From NCBI GenBank assembly GCA_012270625.1, contig JAAXHZ010000115.1, positions 1-17,563 on the forward strand: 17,563 bases of DNA, read 5' to 3'. Origin of the DNA: Dehalococcoidia bacterium (GTDB lineage: Bacteria > Chloroflexota > Dehalococcoidia > SAR202 > UBA11138). Shown piece by piece: positions 1-8,000 of this stretch (position 1 is the stretch's first letter; every line of letters starts with the position of its first letter). The notes below the pieces were generated by a model. That model was not told the DNA's origin. It was given only the letters and a program-made list of their open reading frames with translations, and made no database searches. A program made the translations under genes and the position numbers.

Positions 1-471
1 GTGACGAAGGGCAGGGCGCTGCTGGTCGTCAACGACCGCGTGGACGTAGCGATGCTCGCAGACGCTGACGGGGTCCAGCTGGGCGAGACTGCGCTGGACG
101 TTGCAGATGTCCGTAAGCTGGTCGGCCCAGATATGCTCATCGGCCGGTCTGTGCACTCCGAAGTGGGCGCTGTGGACGCAGAGTGCCAGGGCGCGGACTA
201 CCTGGTTCTGGGTACGGTGTTCGAGACCACTTCCCACCCGGACGGTCGCGTCGGTGGCGTCGATCTGGTGAGAGAGGTCACAGCATCCGTCGGCATACCC
301 GTGCTCGGCATCGGTGGGATCAGCGCCGCTAACGCAGCGAGCGTAATGAAAGCCGGGGCCAGCGGCGTGGCGGTCATCACGGCTGTCACCATGTCAGACG
401 ACCCACGGTTGGCAGCTTCAGATCTTTCCACAGCCATTGGCAGCAGAATCCCAAGTCCGGCGAGTCGATAG
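1..471 (+). CDS. thiE: Thiamine phosphate synthase (ThiE/TenI fold), 5' end missing
   Basis: ThiE joins HMP diphosphate and the thiazole phosphate to make thiamine phosphate in the cytoplasm. The visible 156 residues carry family landmarks in order: an ND-R-DVA stretch at 11-17, ADGVQLGE at about 22-29, GRSVHS at 48-53, GADYLVLGTVFETTSHP at 64-80, a phosphate-binding VLGIGGI at about 101-107, and a C-terminal AGASGVAVI segment. The family is normally about 210 residues, so roughly 55 N-terminal residues lie upstream; the GTG at position 1 is simply an in-frame codon at the window edge. The stop is directly followed by the ATG of thiS, so the two are probably co-transcribed and coupled. TenI is a paralogue of the same fold and cannot be fully excluded, but the SHP motif and the thiS neighbour favour ThiE. 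Confidence 0.88.
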   Translation: MTKGRALLVVNDRVDVAMLADADGVQLGETALDVADVRKLVGPDMLIGRSVHSEVGAVDAECQGADYLVLGTVFETTSHPDGRVGGVDLVREVTASVGIPVLGIGGISAANAASVMKAGASGVAVITAVTMSDDPRLAASDLSTAIGSRIPSPASR

Positions 472-675
472 ATGATTACTCTCACAGTAAACGGCAAGCC
501 CCGTGAGGCCGATGGCCCGGTAAACATCAAGCGTTACCTGCTCGACATCGGAATCACTCAGACCGCTATCGCGGTCGCGCACAACGGCACTGTCGTTCCC
601 CGAGCCGAAATCGAGACCGTCACTTTGCAAGACGGCGACACACTTGAAATCGTGCGCGCCGTTGGCGGCGGCTAG
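472..675 (+). CDS. thiS: Sulfur carrier protein ThiS
   Basis: A 67-residue beta-grasp protein that carries sulfur as a C-terminal thiocarboxylate for thiazole formation by ThiG. It starts MITLTVNGKPRE, shows the typical late block DGDTLEIVRAVGGG, and ends in the required Gly-Gly. Length matches the family (65-70 residues). Its ATG abuts the thiE stop codon with no gap, which suggests translational coupling. No thiG follows: the next gene, 10 nt away, is on the opposite strand, so the thiamine operon ends here within this window and any thiG/thiF must be elsewhere or upstream. Confidence 0.93.
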   Translation: MITLTVNGKPREADGPVNIKRYLLDIGITQTAIAVAHNGTVVPRAEIETVTLQDGDTLEIVRAVGGG

Positions 676-685
676 ACGATTCCAG

Positions 686-1480
686 TCACCTGGTCGCGGA
701 CGGTTTGCGCGCCGAAATCACAATGGCGAATGGGATATGCGTGAGTCGTTCCCAATGGTCGGCCCAGTACCTGCCTGCGTAGGGTGACTCCGGCCCGTCG
801 TCTGCTGAGACAGGGTAAGGCTCGAGCAGCTTCTCGACCACCAGTCCCGCTCCGGTGACAGTTTCGACCAGCTCTTCGATTGTTCTGAAGAAGGTCAGTC
901 CCGGCGAGTGGCCGTCTGGTACAGGGTCTTCCCAGACTTCTACGGGCGGATTGAAATAGTCCGTCACGAGCAGCGTGCGCCTACCCATATCCCAGTCGAA
1001 CGCAGTAAGCGGGTGTACCGTGGACATCAGGAGCTGCCCACCCGGACGTAACAGGTCCGCGCAGTGGGCAACGCAGCTCATGAGGTCTGGGATGAACTCC
1101 CATCCGAACGCGGACAGGATGAGGTCGAACGAATTCGGACGAAACATCGTCGGAGATCCCATGTCTCCCACGATCAGCTCGAACGACTCTCCGGTCATGT
1201 TCCTTAGAGCGCGCGCGAATTCGAGCTGAGCTGACGAAATGTCCAGCGCGACTACATCGGCGCCCCAGGAAGAGAGCGCGATCGAGTTCTGCGCCCCGCC
1301 GCATGCGAGTTCGAGCACTTTCTTGTCTTGCACATCGCCGAGGAGTCGAAAATGTCGTTCCCCAAGGGCGAACGGCGCATAGTGAACGTCGGAAGTCGAG
1401 ATCGCACTGTCGGCCTGGTAGGACTCCGACATCGCGTCCCACCCGGCTCTGATGGCTATCTTGATGTGGTGGTCATGCAC
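686..1480 (-). CDS. Class I SAM-dependent methyltransferase, substrate unknown
   Basis: 264 residues from a GTG start. Motif I (VLELACGGAQNS) is at about 55-66, the acidic residue that binds the ribose of SAM is in VVALDIS (Asp at about 80), and a later SFDLILSAFGWEFIPD block and an LRPGGQLLMSTVHP block fit the Methyltransf_11/25 fold. The Gly-Gly in the CGGAQN loop resembles small-molecule methyltransferases. The C-terminal part (SPYAGRYWADHWER and so on) is not one I can assign to a named family. The gene is last in the long minus-strand directon, 13 nt after the rpe stop. The start codon has only a weak ribosome site; the next in-frame ATG is at residue 17. Substrate is not predictable from the sequence. 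Confidence 0.8.
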   Translation of the reverse strand: MHDHHIKIAIRAGWDAMSESYQADSAISTSDVHYAPFALGERHFRLLGDVQDKKVLELACGGAQNSIALSSWGADVVALDISSAQLEFARALRNMTGESFELIVGDMGSPTMFRPNSFDLILSAFGWEFIPDLMSCVAHCADLLRPGGQLLMSTVHPLTAFDWDMGRRTLLVTDYFNPPVEVWEDPVPDGHSPGLTFFRTIEELVETVTGAGLVVEKLLEPYPVSADDGPESPYAGRYWADHWERLTHIPFAIVISARKPSATR

Positions 1481-1493
1481 GATCAGACCGACT

Positions 1494-2153
1494 TCAGGCC
1501 GCCGAGATCGCTGACCTCAGAGCGGTAATCGCATCCGACACCGATGTCGTGTCGTTGTAAACCGCAGAACCTGCGACGAGCTGATCGGCGCCAGCGCGAA
1601 CGACCAGGCCCGCGTTCTCCGCCTTGATCCCACCGTCCACCTCAAGCGTGACGCCTAGTTCCAGTTCGTCTAGCAAGCCACGGGCGCGGCTAACCTTGCT
1701 GACCATCGAGTCTATGAACGGCTGACCACCCCAGCCGGGGTTGACTGTCATAATCAGCAGCAGGTCCAGGTCTGCCACGACCTCATCGATCGATCTGATA
1801 CTGGTGCCCGGATTGACTGCAACGCCAGCCTCCATGCCCGACTCCCTGATCTGCGCGATCGACAGGTGCAGGTGGGGACACGCCTCGAAGTGAACGATCA
1901 ACCTATCTGCGCCGGCATCACGAAGCTGGCTGAAGTGGTTCTCGGGTCGTTCCACCATCATGTGGACTTCTAAAGGCAGCGCCGTGTGTGGTCTGATTGC
2001 CTCCACAATAGTGGGGCCGAACGTTATCGGTGGAACGAAGTGGCCGTCCATTACGTCGATGTGAAGACAGTCCGCGCCACCTTGCTCCGCTTCCGCCACC
2101 TGCTCACCCAATCGCGCAAAGTCGGCCGAGAGGATCGAAGGCGCGATCCTCAC
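1494..2153 (-). CDS. rpe: Ribulose-phosphate 3-epimerase
   Basis: Interconverts ribulose 5-phosphate and xylulose 5-phosphate in the pentose phosphate pathway. The sequence has the classic N-terminal IAPSILSADFARL, the metal/catalytic block HIDVMDGHFVPPITFGP, the EVHMMVE block, MTVNPGWGGQ with the glycine-rich phosphate loop, and LEVDGGI with the second catalytic Asp. An ATG further upstream (2240) would add 29 residues lying inside argH with no family match. The GTG at 2153, directly before RIAPSILSADF, gives 219 residues, the usual size. This start is 4 nt after the argH stop codon, so translation is probably coupled to argH. All catalytic residues I can identify are intact. Confidence 0.93.
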   Translation of the reverse strand: MRIAPSILSADFARLGEQVAEAEQGGADCLHIDVMDGHFVPPITFGPTIVEAIRPHTALPLEVHMMVERPENHFSQLRDAGADRLIVHFEACPHLHLSIAQIRESGMEAGVAVNPGTSIRSIDEVVADLDLLLIMTVNPGWGGQPFIDSMVSKVSRARGLLDELELGVTLEVDGGIKAENAGLVVRAGADQLVAGSAVYNDTTSVSDAITALRSAISAA

Positions 2154-2157
2154 CGTT

Positions 2158-3516
2158 TTACCGCTGTTCAACTTCGCCCTCCAACTCTGTCCGGGCCCTC
2201 TTTCCGGCCTCGTGAACTCGCTTATGAGCGGTGCCGCCATGAACGTCCCGCGCCGAAATGGACGAATCTACAGTGATCTCATAAACGTCCGAACCGAACA
2301 GCTCGGAGTGCGTCTGGTACTCTTTCAGCGTCAGGCTCTCGAAGCCGACGCCGCGCCCAGCCGCGTCTTCCGAAAGTCGCGCGACGATGCGGTACGCTTC
2401 CCGAAAGGGCATCCCCTTTGCGACCAGGTAATCGGCGATGTCGGTAGCGAGTACGTATCCTCCGCTGGCCGACCGGCGCACTTTCTCCTCGTTAACAGCA
2501 ATTCCGGCCAGCATGTCACTGAAGACCCTCAGCGTTGCCAGGATAGTGTCGTATGAGTCGAAGAATCCCTCTTTGTCCTCCTGCATGTCTCGGTTGTACG
2601 TCAGAGGCAGGCCCTTCAGCGTCGTCAGAAGCCCCATCAGGCCTCCATAGACCCTTCCCGTTTTGCCCCTCGCGATTTCCGCGAAGTCAGGGTTGCGCTT
2701 CTGCGGCATAATGCTGCTGCCCGTGGTGTACTCGTCGGACATCCGTATGAAGCCAAACTCCTCCGAGGACCACAGCACCAGCTCTTCGGCTAATCGAGAA
2801 ATGTGCATCGCGCAGATAGCCGCTGCCGAGTGAAAGTCGAGCAGGAAGTCTCGGTCGGAAACCGCGTCCATGCTGTTCGCGGATATGCGCGCAAAACCGA
2901 GCTCATCGGCAACGAACTGCCGGTCGATGGGGTAGGGAAGTCCAGCCAGAGCGCCGCTGCCGAGCGGCAGCTCATCCGCGCGGTCGAATGCCTGGCGGAA
3001 ACGCTTGGTGTCCCTGCTGAACATCTCGTAATACGCCAGCATGTGGTGGGCGAACAGCACAGGCTGCGCCCTCTGCAAGTGAGTGTATCCCGGCATAGGT
3101 AACTTGGGATGAGCCTCTGCCAGCGCCACCAACGCTGAGCGCAGGCCGTGGAGGGCCGAGATTACCTCGCCGATCGCCCCCTTGGCGAACATGCGAACGT
3201 CGAGTGCGACCTGGTCGTTGCGTGAGCGTGCGGTGTGAAGTCTAAGCGCCGGTTCGCCAATCAGCTCGAACAGTCGGCGCTCGATGTTCATGTGGATGTC
3301 TTCCAGCTCGGGCCGCCACGCGAAGCTGCCTTCTTCGATTTCACTCTGGACTAGCTTCAGTCCGGCAACGATCGACTCGCAGTCGTCGCGCGTGATGATG
3401 TCCTGGCGGGACAGCATCCGAGCGTGGGCGATCGAACCGGTGATGTCCTGTCTGTACAGTCGCCGGTCATAGTGAAGTGAGACCGTGTAGTCGGAGACGA
3501 CTTCCCTGAGACCCAT
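2158..3516 (-). CDS. argH: Argininosuccinate lyase, short N-terminus
   Basis: Splits argininosuccinate into arginine and fumarate, the last step of arginine synthesis. From the TTG-numbered protein, landmarks are DITGSIAHARML (26-37), HTARSRNDQVALD (96-108), PGYTHLQRAQPV (144-155) and the flexible signature loop GSSIMPQKRNP (268-278) that supplies the catalytic Ser. The protein ends in a typical GGTA-containing tail. What is odd is the start: most ArgH proteins begin with a K-LWGGRF motif about 33-35 residues before DI-GS, but only 20-26 residues precede it here, and the motif is absent in all the upstream coding I checked. Possible starts are ATG at 3516 (used) or TTG at 3522, neither with a good ribosome site; the preceding MaoC gene stops at 3525, so coupling is likely. 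Confidence 0.92.
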   Translation of the reverse strand: MGLREVVSDYTVSLHYDRRLYRQDITGSIAHARMLSRQDIITRDDCESIVAGLKLVQSEIEEGSFAWRPELEDIHMNIERRLFELIGEPALRLHTARSRNDQVALDVRMFAKGAIGEVISALHGLRSALVALAEAHPKLPMPGYTHLQRAQPVLFAHHMLAYYEMFSRDTKRFRQAFDRADELPLGSGALAGLPYPIDRQFVADELGFARISANSMDAVSDRDFLLDFHSAAAICAMHISRLAEELVLWSSEEFGFIRMSDEYTTGSSIMPQKRNPDFAEIARGKTGRVYGGLMGLLTTLKGLPLTYNRDMQEDKEGFFDSYDTILATLRVFSDMLAGIAVNEEKVRRSASGGYVLATDIADYLVAKGMPFREAYRIVARLSEDAAGRGVGFESLTLKEYQTHSELFGSDVYEITVDSSISARDVHGGTAHKRVHEAGKRARTELEGEVEQR

Positions 3517-3524
3517 CGCCAAAG

Positions 3525-3995
3525 TCAGTCCGGGCGCTTTGGTACCAGGAACCTGCGCCTCATCGTCAGGATCTGCTCGTCCCTCTGATTATGCGCCCGA
3601 GTCTCGATGTAAACGATTCCTCGATCAGGTCGTGAATTGGACTCTCGGACTTCCAGTATCTCGCTCTCGGCGTAAACTGTGTCACCGTGGAATGTTGGGC
3701 CAGTGTGTACTATCTTCTCGTACTCTAGGTTGGCGATCGCCTTGCCGGACATCTCAGGGACGCTCATTCCCACCACCAGACTCAGGACCAGCGCTCCGTT
3801 CACGAGTATCTGCCCGTGCTGATGCTCTGACATGTAGCGCTCGTCGATGTGAAGCGGGTTGTGGTTCATCGTAAGCAGCGAGAATAGATGGTTGTCCATC
3901 TCGGTAATCGTCTTGCCCGGCCAGTGCTTGTGAATGTCGCCGGGGACGAAGTCCTCAAGATATCCTCCGAACGTTGCGCGTCTATCGTGGATCAT
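3525..3995 (-). CDS. MaoC-like hydratase/dehydratase (hot-dog fold)
   Basis: 156 residues with the hydratase-2 layout: an N-terminal strand region, then FSLLTMNHNPLHID (38-51), QILVNGALVLSLVVGMS and a closing strand pair. Family members hydrate enoyl-CoA thioesters (or dehydrate the hydroxyacyl-CoA). Where most R-hydratases have Gly-Asp before NP-H, this protein has Met-Asn (Asn44, with His49 kept). As I recall, this is typical of a mesaconyl-CoA/methylmalyl-CoA dehydratase-like branch rather than the PhaJ type. The ATG has a good ribosome site (AGAAGGA, 6 nt). It sits 49 nt after an acyl-CoA dehydrogenase on the same strand, so the two may act in sequence on one CoA thioester; the exact substrate is unknown. 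Confidence 0.85.
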   Translation of the reverse strand: MIHDRRATFGGYLEDFVPGDIHKHWPGKTITEMDNHLFSLLTMNHNPLHIDERYMSEHQHGQILVNGALVLSLVVGMSVPEMSGKAIANLEYEKIVHTGPTFHGDTVYAESEILEVRESNSRPDRGIVYIETRAHNQRDEQILTMRRRFLVPKRPD

Positions 3996-4044
3996 GTTTC
4001 CTTCTCAACTTGAGCCTAATCACATCGCTTGGCATGTCGCCGTC

Positions 4045-5202
4045 TTACACCGCGTGCCGCTCCAGGAGACGCCTCGCGATCAGAAGCTGCTGAATCTCGT
4101 TGGTGCCCTCTCCGATAATCATCAGGGGGGCGTCACGGTAGTATCGCTCGACGTCAAAGTCCTTGATGTAGCCATACCCGCCGTGGATGCGCATCGCCTC
4201 CATCGCGACCTCGCCGCAGGTCTCCGAGGCGAACAGCTTCGCCATGCCGACCTCGAGGTCCACTCGCTGTCCGGCGTCCTTCTTGGCCGCGGCATCGTAG
4301 GTGAGCAGTCGGGCCGCTTGGATCTTCGTCGCCATGTTCGCGAGCTTGATCTGGATCGCCTGGTGTTGAGCGATCGGCTGGCCGAACGCCTCGCGCTGCT
4401 GCGCGTAGCGAATTGCGGCATCGAATGCGGCGGTTGCCACGCCAACGGCCCGCGCCGCCACATTGATCCGACCTCCCTCCAGTCCCGACATCACGTGCTT
4501 GAATCCCTGACCTTCGACCTCGCCAATCAGGTCTTCGGCCCCCACGCGACAGTCATTGAAGATCAACTCTGAGGAGTCCAGCCCCCTGTAGCCGAGCTTG
4601 TCCAGATGCTGGCCGACACGTACACCCGGATTCGGCTTCTCGACGAAGAAGCAGCTCATGCCGCGATGACGCGGCTGTGCGTCCGGATCGGTCTTGGCGA
4701 GTACCGCGAACGCGTTCCCATGCTCAGCGTTGGTAATGAACATCTTGGTGCCGCGTATGACGTACTCTTCACCATCCCTGGTAGCGGTTGTCTTGATGTT
4801 CTGGACGTCGCTGCCCGCCTCCGGCTCCGTGAGCGCTAGACCGCCGCGAAGCTCGCCATTAGCCAGCCTGGGCAGTATGCGCTCCTTCTGCTCGCTTGTT
4901 CCGTAGTTGGTGACGATATGGGCCAGAACGTGATGCGTCCCAATTATGCCGCTCACACTCATCCAGCCGCGGCTGAGCTCCTCGAAGATCACGGCGAAGG
5001 TTGTGTGGTCCAGTCCCAGGCCGCCGTACTCTTCGGGAATGGTGATTCCAAACAGGCCCATCTCCCGCATCGGCTCGATAAGCTCTTGGGGATAGATATC
5101 CTCGTTATCGTACCGTTGGGCAATAGGTTCGACCTCACGCCGGACGAAGTCCCTGACAAGCGTGGTTATCTGGCTTCTTACCTCTGAGACGGCAGTTGTC
5201 AT
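4045..5202 (-). CDS. Acyl-CoA dehydrogenase
   Basis: 385-residue FAD enzyme that makes the alpha,beta double bond in an acyl-CoA. Signature 1 is LALTEPEAGSDV, the FAD-contacting MFITNAE block follows, and QREAFGQPIAQHQAIQ and IHGGYGYIKDFDVERYYRDA mark the C-terminal helical domain. The catalytic base is the Glu in GEGTNEIQ (about residue 365), the position used by most bacterial short-chain acyl-CoA dehydrogenases. Length is typical and the enzyme appears complete. The ATG has GGAG 7 nt upstream. It precedes the MaoC-like gene and follows argG by 44 nt. A soluble electron acceptor (ETF) is expected but is not encoded here; chain-length preference cannot be read from the sequence. Confidence 0.93.
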   Translation of the reverse strand: MTTAVSEVRSQITTLVRDFVRREVEPIAQRYDNEDIYPQELIEPMREMGLFGITIPEEYGGLGLDHTTFAVIFEELSRGWMSVSGIIGTHHVLAHIVTNYGTSEQKERILPRLANGELRGGLALTEPEAGSDVQNIKTTATRDGEEYVIRGTKMFITNAEHGNAFAVLAKTDPDAQPRHRGMSCFFVEKPNPGVRVGQHLDKLGYRGLDSSELIFNDCRVGAEDLIGEVEGQGFKHVMSGLEGGRINVAARAVGVATAAFDAAIRYAQQREAFGQPIAQHQAIQIKLANMATKIQAARLLTYDAAAKKDAGQRVDLEVGMAKLFASETCGEVAMEAMRIHGGYGYIKDFDVERYYRDAPLMIIGEGTNEIQQLLIARRLLERHAV

Positions 5203-5246
5203 TTGATTCTCCAGGTTGAGTAGAGGGCGCTATTGGAGAAGCGTCT

Positions 5247-6509
5247 CTAGTGACCGAACGATGTCTGCTGCTTACGCCCTAGGTTCTTGGCCGATATGCC
5301 CAGCACACGGAGGAATCCCTCGGCATCCGTGTGGTCGTATGTACCCATGGCTTCCATCGAGCTGTCGTCGGTGTAGAGAGAGTTAGGCATTGCGTCCGAC
5401 GTGTCCTCAGCGGTGTCGAAGTAAACGTTGCCCCGGTGCAGTCGCACGGTGATCGAGCCGGTGGCGAGCGCGGTGATAGGCTCCAGCGCAGCGAGCGCGG
5501 ACGCTGTCGCCAAGTCCAGCCAGTATCCCTGGTATATCTGGACGCTCACGACGTGCGAAACGTGTTCGAAGAACTCCCGCGCTCTCCTGTCGAGCACGAA
5601 CTGGAGTAAGAACTCATACGTCTGCCCCAGCAGCTCCATGCCGGGTGACTCGTAAATGCCTCTCGACTTTATGCCAACGAACCTGTTCTCGACGACGTGG
5701 GTTCCAATACCGACGCCATGAGTGCCTGCAACCCGGTTGGCGGTCTCGATCATGTCTTCGAGATTGAGCGATTCGCCGTTGATCTCAGTAGGAACGCCCG
5801 ACTCCCACCTGATGGTAACCAGATCCGACCTGTCCGGGGCATCCCAGGGCCACACGCCCATGCCGGGCTCCACGAACGTTGGCGAGATGCTTACGTCTTC
5901 GAGGTCTCCGGCCTCATGCGTCAGACCCAAGAAGTTGGCGTCAGTCGAGTACCTGGACTCGCGAGCGGGCCTGATCGGCAGCCCATTCGCCTCGCAGTAC
6001 TCTATCATCTGCTGCCTGCCTGGAAACTGCTCTACGAACTCAGGGTCCCGCCACGGCGCGTAAACCTCGGTGTCAGGGTGGATCATGTTCGACGCGAGCT
6101 GAAACCTGACCTGGTCGTTGCCCCGTCCGGTCGCGCCGTGGAACATCACGTCGATGTCGCGTTCTCGAAACTCAGACAGAATTGCGCTCACTGTCACGGG
6201 GCGCGCAATTCCAGTTGTGTTCCAGTAACCGCCCTCGTATCTCGCCTGTGACTGGATGACTTTGAGGCCAGCCTCGGCAAGCGCCGCGCGTCCAGGCACG
6301 ATTACCGCGTCCGATGCCCCACACCCGATCATTCTGTCTGAAATGGCAGAGAGATTCTCCTCGTCCGGCTGCCCAAGATCGACCGTAAAAGCCTGGACCT
6401 CGAATCCTTTCTCACTGAGCCAGTGCGTGACCGTACAGCTATCTAGGCCGCCGGAGACAGCCCCGCCGACGACGGTCACATTCCTGTTTTTGAGTTCGCG
6501 CCAGTTCAC
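5247..6509 (-). CDS. argG: Argininosuccinate synthase
   Basis: Condenses citrulline and aspartate at the cost of ATP to AMP. The ATP pyrophosphatase loop is AVSGGLDSC at 17-25; the common form is SGGLDTS, so Thr-Ser is replaced by Ser-Cys. Other blocks: NLSAISDRM, YWNTTGIARPVTV, FHGATGRGNDQVRF, RYSTDANFLGLTHEAGDLED and KSRGIYESPG. The YWNTTG and THEAGDLED blocks resemble the E. coli-type enzyme, while GATGRGNDQVRF resembles the other main type, so this looks like an intermediate clade. 420 residues is between the two types. It starts with GTG (GGGAG about 10 nt upstream), 14 nt after the Uma2 stop. Confidence 0.93.
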   Translation of the reverse strand: MNWRELKNRNVTVVGGAVSGGLDSCTVTHWLSEKGFEVQAFTVDLGQPDEENLSAISDRMIGCGASDAVIVPGRAALAEAGLKVIQSQARYEGGYWNTTGIARPVTVSAILSEFRERDIDVMFHGATGRGNDQVRFQLASNMIHPDTEVYAPWRDPEFVEQFPGRQQMIEYCEANGLPIRPARESRYSTDANFLGLTHEAGDLEDVSISPTFVEPGMGVWPWDAPDRSDLVTIRWESGVPTEINGESLNLEDMIETANRVAGTHGVGIGTHVVENRFVGIKSRGIYESPGMELLGQTYEFLLQFVLDRRAREFFEHVSHVVSVQIYQGYWLDLATASALAALEPITALATGSITVRLHRGNVYFDTAEDTSDAMPNSLYTDDSSMEAMGTYDHTDAEGFLRVLGISAKNLGRKQQTSFGH

Positions 6510-6523
6510 TCTCTAGTATCTCC

Positions 6524-7078
6524 CTAAGCTCCGAACACCTCGGCCAGATTTATCTCGAACTCTTCGAGCGTCGGGGAGTTCAGTGTCTCATCCTCACCGT
6601 ACCTGCCCACCTCCCTGAAGACTCCGTCCATGAGCAGGAATACCCAGGCCATTCGGCTCACAGGATCGACCAGCCAGCACTCGTTTACTCCATGTCTCTG
6701 GTACAGATCGAACTTGTCCCGCCAGTCTCGCCGCGCCGTGGACGGAGACAGTATCTCAACGACGATATCCGGCGCGCCCTGGATGTTGGCATAGGTGATG
6801 ATGTGCTCACGCTCTTTCGACACGAACACAAGGTCGGGCTGAACGGTGTCGTGCTCGGACAGCTTAACGTCTGTGGGGGCGTTGAAGACCTTTCCCAAGT
6901 CTCGCTCCCTGGTGAATGCTTTGAAATACCATGCCAGTTCTGCCTGAATCGACTGATGTTCCATGTTCGGCGCGGGTGCCACTACTAACTCTCCGTCAAT
7001 CAACTCCCAGCGTTCATCGTCTGGAGTCTTGGCGTAGTCCTTGTATGTGAGCTTGATCTTGGGCTCGTGAGTTACCAT
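6524..7078 (-). CDS. Uma2 family putative endonuclease (DUF820, PD-(D/E)XK fold)
   Basis: 184 residues when started at the ATG at 7078, which has a near-perfect ribosome site (AGGAGGG, about 4 nt). A longer frame to 7168 adds 30 residues without family match. The Uma2 pattern is clear: ERWELIDGELV (23-32), HQSIQAEL, VQPDLVFVS with the PD Asp at about 82, then VVEILSPST with Glu at about 109 and Lys at about 122 in DWRDKFDLYQRHGV, and ECWLVDP. These match a PD-(D/E)XK nuclease core. Uma2 proteins are abundant as multi-copy genes in Chloroflexota and Cyanobacteria, usually of unproven function. It sits directly upstream of argG and probably shares its transcript. Whether it cleaves DNA is not known. 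Confidence 0.88.
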   Translation of the reverse strand: MVTHEPKIKLTYKDYAKTPDDERWELIDGELVVAPAPNMEHQSIQAELAWYFKAFTRERDLGKVFNAPTDVKLSEHDTVQPDLVFVSKEREHIITYANIQGAPDIVVEILSPSTARRDWRDKFDLYQRHGVNECWLVDPVSRMAWVFLLMDGVFREVGRYGEDETLNSPTLEEFEINLAEVFGA

Positions 7079-7258
7079 CGCGCCCTCCTGTTCATATCTT
7101 TGAATCTCAGCCAAATTGTGAAGCCATCGACGCATCTCATATGCCAGTTCATGTGCGGTGACGTCCATAGACGCAAAATGGCATGACGCTGCGGTCTACC
7201 GACTCGTCTCGTTCTGCGCTGCGGGTCAGGCAATTTCGGTGCTATTGAATCAACTCAT

Positions 7259-7741
7259 CTATTTGCCATGAGGGTCGTCGACTAGTTGGAATTTACCTCG
7301 ACCGACCCGCCAAGCCTTCGCTGGCTGTCCCTTCTTTACATAGTTGCCTTTTTCACTTCCGTCTTTCGTCATGCTTTGGTTGGATGGGATGGTAGTAATA
7401 GAGTTATGAGTAAATGCCCCGTGCGGACTTTGTAAATGTGGTCTTAAGTCGGCTCTTGTCCAGATGTACGGAATCAGGCGATTCTCTCTGAGTTTATGAA
7501 CACTCTCCCAGAAACTCATTCGATGCCTTCCTTTGGTTACCGTGGGATACGGCCGCTCAGACGAGTACATTACTGAATTCAGCAGTTCAGTCGCATGGTC
7601 AAGAGTGAATCCAACTACTTCTCCTTCACAGTCGAACTCAGCTATGAGGTTTTCGGCTACGTCGGCTCCCTCGTTCGCAGGGCGTCCGTTCCACAGTGAA
7701 AGGGTGTCCGTTTCTCCGTCGTAATATATATCCAGTTTCAT
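7259..7741 (-). CDS. DUF2283 protein with an extra C-terminal domain, possible antitoxin partner
   Basis: 160 residues from the ATG at 7741, whose AUGA overlaps the stop of the upstream small gene; GGAGG lies just before it, so this start is better than the ATG at 7753. Residues 1-55 look like DUF2283 (KLDIYYDGETDTLSLW, then VAENLIAEFDCEGEVVGFTLDHA). DUF2283 proteins are normally only this long. Residues about 75-158 form a second unit with a pattern NSITTIPSNQS, DGSEKGNYVKKGQ, AWRVGRGKFQLVDDP, which I have seen as a recurring domain in accessory genes but cannot name; it may be a winged-helix-like DNA-binding module. DUF2283 often sits beside DUF4258-type small proteins in putative toxin-antitoxin pairs, which fits here. 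Function is inferred from context only. Confidence 0.7.
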   Translation of the reverse strand: MKLDIYYDGETDTLSLWNGRPANEGADVAENLIAEFDCEGEVVGFTLDHATELLNSVMYSSERPYPTVTKGRHRMSFWESVHKLRENRLIPYIWTRADLRPHLQSPHGAFTHNSITTIPSNQSMTKDGSEKGNYVKKGQPAKAWRVGRGKFQLVDDPHGK

Positions 7742-7977
7742 AGCCTCCCCCACCTCCTCAGCTTCTCACGGTCAAAGAATCGGTTATGAAGTCTGCCATC
7801 CTCGACTATTACTCGGAGCCATTTTGCAGCTTCATTGATGTATCCGTAATATCTGATTCTGCCGTCCGCCTGAGTTTCTGTGTAGTACGGATTGGCTAAT
7901 ACGCGCTCCACCCATTCATCTTTGATTTCTGGATGTTTCCGTTTAACCCTTTGTTCATAGTAGAGCGTGGTTTCCAT
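7738..7977 (-). CDS. Small DUF4258-like protein, possible toxin of a TA pair
   Basis: 79 residues, basic, with a conserved-looking core: EWVERVLANPYYTE, then DGRIRYYGYI, a central WLRVIVEDG strand and a final NRFFDR. This matches a frequent family of small single-domain proteins related to DUF4258, which are often found next to DUF2283 genes. The next gene overlaps it by 4 nt (ATGA), a tight toxin-antitoxin-like arrangement. The ATG at 7977 lacks a clear Shine-Dalgarno sequence; a 9-bp inverted repeat lies about 24 nt upstream. The pair interrupts an arginine directon and may be a mobile insertion. Toxicity is not demonstrated by the sequence. Confidence 0.62.
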   Translation of the reverse strand: METTLYYEQRVKRKHPEIKDEWVERVLANPYYTETQADGRIRYYGYINEAAKWLRVIVEDGRLHNRFFDREKLRRWGRL

Positions 7978-8000
7978 GGACGTCTTTGCTGGAAGGAGAT

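Noticed and set aside
2153..2240. N-terminal extension of Rpe from ATG 2240
   Set aside because: Lies wholly inside argH and precedes the universal family N-terminus; GTG 2153 fits better.
3934..4572. Long plus-strand open frame (212 codons)
   Set aside because: Antisense to the acyl-CoA dehydrogenase and MaoC genes, which have clear family motifs; the frame itself has none.
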